NCBI GenBank assembly: GCA_945867815.1
Contig: CAMBIX010000008.1
Location: 32,658-96,657 of the forward strand
Direction: 5' to 3'
Origin: an uncultured Veillonellaceae bacterium
Lineage (GTDB): Bacteria > Bacillota > Negativicutes > Veillonellales > Veillonellaceae
DNA length: 64,000 bases
Position numbers and translations under genes: made by a program. The notes below the pieces were generated by a model. It worked only from the letters and a program-made list of their open reading frames with translations. It made no database searches and had not been told where the DNA came from. Below are positions 59,661 through 64,000 of the stretch, in pieces. Position 1 is the stretch's first letter, and each line of letters opens with the position of its first letter.

Positions 59661-59686
59661 GGGCCTATTCCATATCGGATGGGCCC
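59661..59686 (+). terminator. Terminator after the 39-residue ORF
   Basis: GGGCCTATTCC (59661-59671) pairs with GGATGGGCCC (59677-59686) with a single bulge; ATTTCATTTT follows. Confidence 0.7.
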
Positions 59687-59703
59687 ATTTCATTTTAGAT
59701 TTT

Positions 59704-59801
59704 TTAAGTGTTGCTGAACCGTTGCTGAACTAATTCACTTGGATATAAATTCATATTCATACCATGAGGAAGCATATTTACAGCATCAATTAATTGTTTT
59801 A
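59704..59801 (-). pseudogene. Displaced 3' end of the tyrosine integrase gene
   Basis: Read on the minus strand from the target duplication, the frame of the interrupted integrase continues after KNIKQ for 29 residues (LIDAVNMLPHGMNMNLYPSE, then LVQQRFSNT) to TAA at 59704-59706. LIDAVN directly after the catalytic YTHKNIKQ is what an intact integrase tail looks like. The fragment was cut off by the insertion of the lnu(C) element. Confidence 0.9.
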
Positions 59802-59889
59802 GGCTCTGTCACAACAAATGGTTGATTTTTGACGAGAAATAGCGTATAATAATAGTAAGAAACAGTACCACCGAAGGAGGTAATTGGAT

Positions 59890-60927
59890 ATGCCTACTAT
59901 CAAAGACGCATTAGATATTATCGGTAAGTTGACTGTCGCAGAGCAGGAAAGCCTTAAAACAATGCTTTTAAGTCCTGCCTTTGTAAAGTCTTTGAATATT
60001 GAAGATTTCGTAGCAAAGGAACGCTTTGCAAATGGTCGTGTATGCCCTCTTTGTGGCTGTATCCATGTGGTTCGCAATGGTCATCGTAAAGATGGCACAC
60101 AGCGATATGTATGTAAGGATTGTGGCAAGTCCTTCGTGATTGCTACGAACTCCATTGTGTCTGGTACAAGAAAAGACTTGTCCGTGTGGGAGCAGTACAT
60201 TGATTGTATGATGAATGGCTTATCCATTCGTAAGACTGCTGTTGCTTGTGGGATTCACAGAAACACCGCATTCCTTTGGAGACACAAGATTTTGGATGCA
60301 CTTCAGAATATGGCAGACGATGTTACCCTTGACGGCATTATTGAGGCTGACGAAACTTTTTTCGCCATCTCGTACAAGGGCAATCATAGCAAGAGTAAGA
60401 CATTTGCTATGCCACGCAAGGCTCATAAGCGTGGTCATTCTACACATATCAGAGGCTTGTCCCAAGAAAAGGTATGTGTTCCTTGTGCGGTTAATAGGAA
60501 TGGCTTGTCTATCTCCAAGATTACGAATACTGGTAGAGTTTCTACAAGAGATTTACATCATATTTATGATGGTAGGATTAAGACCAATTCCACTCTTGTT
60601 ACGGACAAGATGAACTCCTATGTGAGATTTACAAATGCCAGTGGCATTGACCTTGTGCAGTTAAAGACTGGCAAAGCCAAGAAAGGCATTTATAATATCC
60701 AACATATCAATAGCTACCATAGCCAGCTAAAGAGGTTTATGCGTGGCTTTAACGGTGTTTCTACCAAGTATCTGAACAACTATCTTGTGTGGAATAACCT
60801 TGTAAATTACGCCAAAGAAAGCGACATGGAGAAAAGGAACATCTTCTTAACTTTTGTTTTGGCAACATTGAAAACTGCTAAATGCAGAGATTTATCAAAC
60901 AGACCAGCAGTTCCTCTGGTCGCCTAA
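59890..60927 (+). CDS. IS1595-family transposase
   Basis: A 345-aa transposase. An N-terminal zinc ribbon (CPLCGCIHVVRNGHRKDG, then YVCKDCGKSF), a helix-turn-helix (GLSIRKTAVACGIHRNTAF) and the ISXO2-like catalytic domain starting IIEADETFF, with VTDKMNSY and the late HINSYHSQLKRFMRGFNGVS, match the family. ATG 59890 lies nine bases after AAGGAGG; TTG 59884 is too close. It probably moves the whole element, including lnu(C). Confidence 0.93.
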   Translation: MPTIKDALDIIGKLTVAEQESLKTMLLSPAFVKSLNIEDFVAKERFANGRVCPLCGCIHVVRNGHRKDGTQRYVCKDCGKSFVIATNSIVSGTRKDLSVWEQYIDCMMNGLSIRKTAVACGIHRNTAFLWRHKILDALQNMADDVTLDGIIEADETFFAISYKGNHSKSKTFAMPRKAHKRGHSTHIRGLSQEKVCVPCAVNRNGLSISKITNTGRVSTRDLHHIYDGRIKTNSTLVTDKMNSYVRFTNASGIDLVQLKTGKAKKGIYNIQHINSYHSQLKRFMRGFNGVSTKYLNNYLVWNNLVNYAKESDMEKRNIFLTFVLATLKTAKCRDLSNRPAVPLVA

Positions 60928-60950
60928 TTAGAATTTGTGGAGATGATAAG

Positions 60951-61445
60951 ATGGTCAATATAACAGATGTAAAACAGATTCTTCAATTTGCAATAGATGC
61001 GGAGATTAAAGTCTTTCTTGATGGTGGATGGGGTGTAGATGCTCTTCTTGGATATCAGTCAAGAGCCCATAATGATATTGACATTTTTGTAGAAAAGAAC
61101 GATTATCAGAACTTTATAGAAATAATGAAAGCTAATGGCTTTTATGAGATTAAGATGGAATATACAACATTGAACCATACTGTATGGGAAGATTTGAAAA
61201 ACAGAATTATTGATTTGCATTGTTTTGAATATACGGACGAAGGTGAAATTCTTTATGATGGGGATTGTTTTCCGGTAGAAACTTTTTCGGGTAAAGGAAG
61301 AATTGAGGAAATAGAGGTTTCCTGTATTGAACCATATAGTCAAGTAATGTTCCATCTGGGATACGAGTTTGATGAAAATGATGCACATGATGTGAAGTTA
61401 TTGTGTGAGACACTTCATATCGAAATTCCAAATGAGTATAGATAA
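60951..61445 (+). CDS. lnu(C): Lincosamide nucleotidyltransferase Lnu(C)
   Basis: A 164-aa enzyme that adenylylates lincomycin and clindamycin, giving lincosamide resistance. The nucleotidyltransferase active site FLDGGWGVDALLG and the acidic HNDIDIFVEK are present, and the length matches Lnu(C). The start is ATG 60951, after GTGGAGAT; longer in-frame extension runs into the transposase gene. It shares the element with the transposase and is 23 bp from its stop. Confidence 0.94.
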   Translation: MVNITDVKQILQFAIDAEIKVFLDGGWGVDALLGYQSRAHNDIDIFVEKNDYQNFIEIMKANGFYEIKMEYTTLNHTVWEDLKNRIIDLHCFEYTDEGEILYDGDCFPVETFSGKGRIEEIEVSCIEPYSQVMFHLGYEFDENDAHDVKLLCETLHIEIPNEYR

Positions 61446-61502
61446 CTGCAAATAACAGTTTGTAGGGGAGTTCTGATACTCCCCTATAAAAATGGCTATT
61501 TA

Positions 61503-62528
61503 TCAACTGTTTGTTGTGACATAGCCTTGTTTTATATTTTTATGCGTATATACGCATTTCGTTATATCATTAGAAAAAGTATGACCAACGATCAGTTTTA
61601 AGATTTTATCGTCCATACCATAATTGGCGGCCAATGTAATAAATGTATGTCTTGTATCATGCGCCGCATGACGAGTAATGTTTAAGTCTTTACATAGCTT
61701 GTCTGTTTTTCGTCTAACCCAATAGGTTTCTTTACCAGCGCCTAATAATTTACTTTTACTGAAAGCGCCTTTTTGGTACATTTCCATTACAAACGGATAG
61801 ATACATTCGGCGATTGGAATTTGGCGATTAATACCCGCTTTTGTTTTAACACCACCCACCATATATCTTTCTTTTAAGTGAACATCCTCTATTTTTATAT
61901 GTAGTAACTCAACCGGCCGCAGTCCAGTGTAAATATAAACTAGAATTAATCTAGCAATTTCATTATCTGTATGGGACCACAATGTGCGTAAATCACTTTC
62001 AGAGTATGATTTGTGAATGGGCTCCGTTTCTTCTCGTTTCGGTAAGATGATTAGTTTAGCATAATTCTTCTGAACATAGTCATTTTTCATGGCCACATCA
62101 AATGTAGATGTGAGTAATGATTTAATAATTTTCATTGATGATGTTGATAGGTCAGTCATAGCATCAAATAAAGATTGTAGTTGAGCAGTTTTAACATGCT
62201 GAATTTCCATATTCCAAATAGGGGTCAACCTAGTAGTCGCCATTTTAAAAGTTGTGTTAATGCTGGCTCGAACTCGTTTCTTTTCTTCAACCATCATGGC
62301 CCAAACATCTTTAAATTTTATTTTATCTGTATTTATAAATACCCCAGTTGTAAATTGGGCCAATGCTTCATGAGCTTCTTTAGCCTTAGCGAAGGTGCCA
62401 ATTGTTTTTCGAATTGCTTTACCACTACTAGTATATCCAGTAGTAATAACGGCGTAATATGGTTTACGTAAATTTTTGTTCCGTTTTTTATAAACGGATC
62501 CTGTACCGTTAGCTCGTTTCATTCCCAT
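61503..62528 (-). CDS. Tyrosine recombinase (integrase), 3' end replaced by the lnu(C) element
   Basis: A site-specific recombinase of 341 aa as it now reads. It has an N-terminal AP2-like arm-binding segment (RANGTGSVYKKRNK), a core-binding domain and the catalytic residues: Arg in IYTGLRPVELL, HDTRHTF, VGHTFSND and Tyr in CVYTHKN. The last seven residues, GYVTTNS, come from the transposon end. The original gene continued for 29 residues, now at 59704-59801, giving 363 aa. The catalytic Tyr is retained, so activity may be altered rather than lost. It is probably the integrase of an integrated element extending right. Confidence 0.9.
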   Translation of the reverse strand: MGMKRANGTGSVYKKRNKNLRKPYYAVITTGYTSSGKAIRKTIGTFAKAKEAHEALAQFTTGVFINTDKIKFKDVWAMMVEEKKRVRASINTTFKMATTRLTPIWNMEIQHVKTAQLQSLFDAMTDLSTSSMKIIKSLLTSTFDVAMKNDYVQKNYAKLIILPKREETEPIHKSYSESDLRTLWSHTDNEIARLILVYIYTGLRPVELLHIKIEDVHLKERYMVGGVKTKAGINRQIPIAECIYPFVMEMYQKGAFSKSKLLGAGKETYWVRRKTDKLCKDLNITRHAAHDTRHTFITLAANYGMDDKILKLIVGHTFSNDITKCVYTHKNIKQGYVTTNS

Positions 62529-62577
62529 AAAAAAATCACGCTCCTTTTTAGGTGTAGCAAACTAAGCCCAGAGCGTG

Positions 62578-62668
62578 TATAATGTATGTTAGCTAAGCTT
62601 AATATACAGCTCCGTGCTGATATTGAGTTTCCCTCATCCCGTTGCAGCGGGGTGGGGGAATTTTTTTT
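62578..62668 (+). ncRNA. Candidate small RNA between integrase and fic
   Basis: A consensus TATAAT (62578-62583) predicts a start near 62590. A first hairpin, AATATACAGC (62601-62610), loop TCCGT, GCTGATATT (62616-62624), is followed by a strong terminator hairpin and T tract ending at 62668. No open frame with a ribosome-binding site fits inside. The -35 region is weak (TAGCAA), so expression is uncertain. Confidence 0.4.
62629..62668 (+). terminator. Strong rightward terminator overlapping the fic stop
   Basis: A 13-bp stem, TTCCCTCATCCCG (62629-62641) with CGGGGTGGGGGAA (62648-62660), loop TTGCAG, then eight T. It faces right, against the leftward fic gene, so it does not serve fic. Confidence 0.9.
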
Positions 62669-63893
62669 AATCCTCGTTAAAAAAAGATTTTAAATTGAGT
62701 TCATACCGATAAGCTCGGTGCTCTTTATGAACAATGATATAGTCATTATCTTCCTGCATTTTCTGCAAGTGGCGTTGGATAGTATTTTCGTGGTTCCCAA
62801 CAGTTTGAGCTATTTCTCTTACAGTTGCTCCCATATGATCAGAAAATAGAGAAGCTTGTAATAGTATGCTGTATATCTTACTTTTAGTAGCATCTATTTT
62901 CTTAGCTAATAGTAGCTTTTGATAATGATAAAAGGACTCGGATTTTTCTTCTAATATCTGGATTGTTTTAGTTAATGATTTTTCGTATATTGCAAGAAAT
63001 CCAAGAACAAAATGAGTGAGTTCACCTTTATTTAATAGATTATTGGCATTTTCAAATATCTTATAATAATACCTCTTTGTTCTTTTTATAGTTACAGAGA
63101 GCCTAATAGCAGACAAGGGATTTTTTTTATTTGTTAGATAATATGAAGTAATAAATCTTGACGTTCTACCATTACCGTCATAAAAAGGATGAATGTAACC
63201 AAAGAGATAGTGATATAGGCTGACTCTAATCAAAAGAGGGATATTTTCGTTATTTAAGATAGATAATGCAGAAGTCATTGTAGAAATTATTTTATCTTCA
63301 GGATAAACTCCGGTATGAATATCTTTGATGCCATCGTTTACAGATACGCTATTTTTTCTAAAATATTTACCATCTGGGGCGTTTTGAGGCTCGTCATTTA
63401 ATACTTCATCTAAGGCAAAATCATTATAGAAGTTCCTTAAATCTTCGCAGGTATTGAATGGAATATTTTCTTGAGTGATTAATTTTTGATATTTATTTAC
63501 AATACCCCATAGCCGAGTAGATTTCCTATCATGAGGATTTTGTTGTTGTTCTAATGCATAGTCAATCTCTCTTCTTGAGCTATGAACACCTTCAATTTCG
63601 TTAGTCGCTTGTATTTCTTCGCGTAAACAGGAAGTAAAGAATTGATTGATGGCAATGGGTGGAATAGGTATTATTACTCTTTCAAGTTGCAGTATTAAAG
63701 TATGTATCTTTTCCAATTGGAGTAGCATTTCAGGAGTTAAGCAAATAAACATTTGATATTCTTTATTCTGCGTATCTTTTTTTGTAAACATATCTAATTT
63801 TATTGAATAGGGATTATTGAATCGTAGTTGATATTCTGACTCAACTTTCTCAGGGGTCATATGAAAAATAGTTTTTAGTGGTTTATTATTCAT
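62667..63893 (-). CDS. Fic domain protein (probable AMPylase) with winged-helix C-terminus
   Basis: A 408-aa protein. The Fic core motif HPFYDGNGRTSRF (about residues 234-246) is complete, including the catalytic His. Upstream, TNEIEG fits the inhibitory (S/T)xxxE(G/N) helix, so this is an autoinhibited class II Fic enzyme transferring AMP to protein targets. The C-terminal 75 residues form a winged-helix domain (TVREIAQTVGNHENTIQRHL). ATG 63893 with GGAG upstream is chosen over TTG 63905. Two palindromic repeats lie in its promoter region. Confidence 0.9.
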   Translation of the reverse strand: MNNKPLKTIFHMTPEKVESEYQLRFNNPYSIKLDMFTKKDTQNKEYQMFICLTPEMLLQLEKIHTLILQLERVIIPIPPIAINQFFTSCLREEIQATNEIEGVHSSRREIDYALEQQQNPHDRKSTRLWGIVNKYQKLITQENIPFNTCEDLRNFYNDFALDEVLNDEPQNAPDGKYFRKNSVSVNDGIKDIHTGVYPEDKIISTMTSALSILNNENIPLLIRVSLYHYLFGYIHPFYDGNGRTSRFITSYYLTNKKNPLSAIRLSVTIKRTKRYYYKIFENANNLLNKGELTHFVLGFLAIYEKSLTKTIQILEEKSESFYHYQKLLLAKKIDATKSKIYSILLQASLFSDHMGATVREIAQTVGNHENTIQRHLQKMQEDNDYIIVHKEHRAYRYELNLKSFFNED

Positions 63894-63924
63894 ATCTTGC
63901 TCCAATATTTAAAAAAATAAAATC

Positions 63925-64000
63925 AATAATTTGTTCCATCATTTTAGCGAAAATAGTGGAGATAAATAATTTGCTCCACCATTTCAGCGAAAATAGTGGA
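63925..64000. repeat. Two direct repeats of a palindromic box upstream of fic
   Basis: Two 36-nt copies (63925-63960 and 63965-64000, period 40 bp, three differences), each containing an imperfect palindrome: CCATCATTTT or CCACCATTTC, then GCG, then AAAATAGTGG. They begin 32 bp upstream of the fic start. The second copy touches the window edge, so more copies may follow. They look like operator sites. Confidence 0.75.

Larger units (their letters stand above)
59802..61526 (+). mobile_element. MTnSag1-like IS1595-family element carrying lnu(C)
   Basis: A 1,725-bp element with terminal inverted repeats: GGCTCTGTCACAACAAAT at the left end and, on the other strand, GGCTATGTCACAACAAAC at the right end, with partial similarity continuing (GGTTGAT against AGTTGAT). 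It is flanked by an exact 8-bp duplication TTGTTTTA (59794-59801 and 61527-61534). It carries a transposase and the lincosamide resistance gene. The layout is that described for MTnSag1 of Streptococcus agalactiae. Insertion is recent, as both duplications are perfect. Confidence 0.93.

Noticed and set aside
59564..59703. tRNA gene or att site left of the integrase
   Set aside because: No cloverleaf or tRNA 3' end was seen; the site of integration of the host element cannot be named from this window.

Overview
The window looks like chromosomal DNA of a Veillonella-type member of the Negativicutes: anaerobic, AT-rich, and with a Gram-negative-style outer membrane despite its Firmicutes ancestry. 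The evidence is a complete Na+-pumping methylmalonyl-CoA decarboxylase operon (mmdADECB order) next to methylmalonyl-CoA epimerase and MeaB. It is supported by a class III (anaerobic) ribonucleotide reductase, hydrogenase maturation genes, an LptD-like outer-membrane protein, rubredoxin, FeoAB and the Firmicutes-style ylxM-ffh-rpsP-khpA-ylqD-rimM-trmD cluster. The genus is an inference from gene content.

Layout. 1-7.1 kb: succinate/propionate energy metabolism, with mutase end, MeaB, epimerase, decarboxylase subunits, a small membrane protein and an SLC13-type anion transporter. 7.2-12.9 kb: a lipoprotein with acetate kinase, topoisomerase III and a DEAD-box helicase. 13-22.5 kb: metal handling (FeoA, FeoB, a Cys-rich partner, a P1B-type ATPase, a ZnuA-like lipoprotein) around three unknown membrane proteins. 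22.6-29.2 kb: a SCIFF six-cysteine peptide with its radical SAM maturase, then hypF, hypC, hypD and hypE. 29.3-33.7 kb: envelope genes and galU. 34.3-38 kb: bioY behind a possible BirA operator, and nrdD-nrdG behind paired NrdR boxes. 38-44 kb: mostly leftward genes (DUF805, gamma-carbonic anhydrase, FabK, MFS-like) and a rubredoxin, embedded in a dense family of dispersed modular palindromes. 44-48.5 kb: the SRP/ribosome maturation operon.

48.6-59.3 kb is a complete type I-E CRISPR-Cas locus (cas3, cse1, cse2, cas7, cas5, cas6e, cas1, cas2-DEDDh fusion) followed by an array of 18 identical 28-nt repeats and 17 spacers. Every spacer begins with a pyrimidine, which fixes the array orientation and suggests a PAM-derived 29th repeat base.

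59.3-64 kb is accessory DNA. A 1,725-bp lnu(C)-carrying IS1595-family element (MTnSag1-like) has inserted, with an exact 8-bp target duplication, into the 3' end of a tyrosine integrase gene. The displaced integrase tail can be read in frame on the far side. Beyond the integrase lie a candidate small RNA and a Fic protein gene preceded by palindromic direct repeats.

The most unusual structures are the nested modular palindromes at 38-44 kb, the spacer +1 pyrimidine signature with an almost absent leader, the split integrase, the candidate structured RNA near 62.6 kb, and the repeat-bearing promoter with a 39-residue membrane peptide gene just after the array. No tRNA or rRNA gene was recognised.
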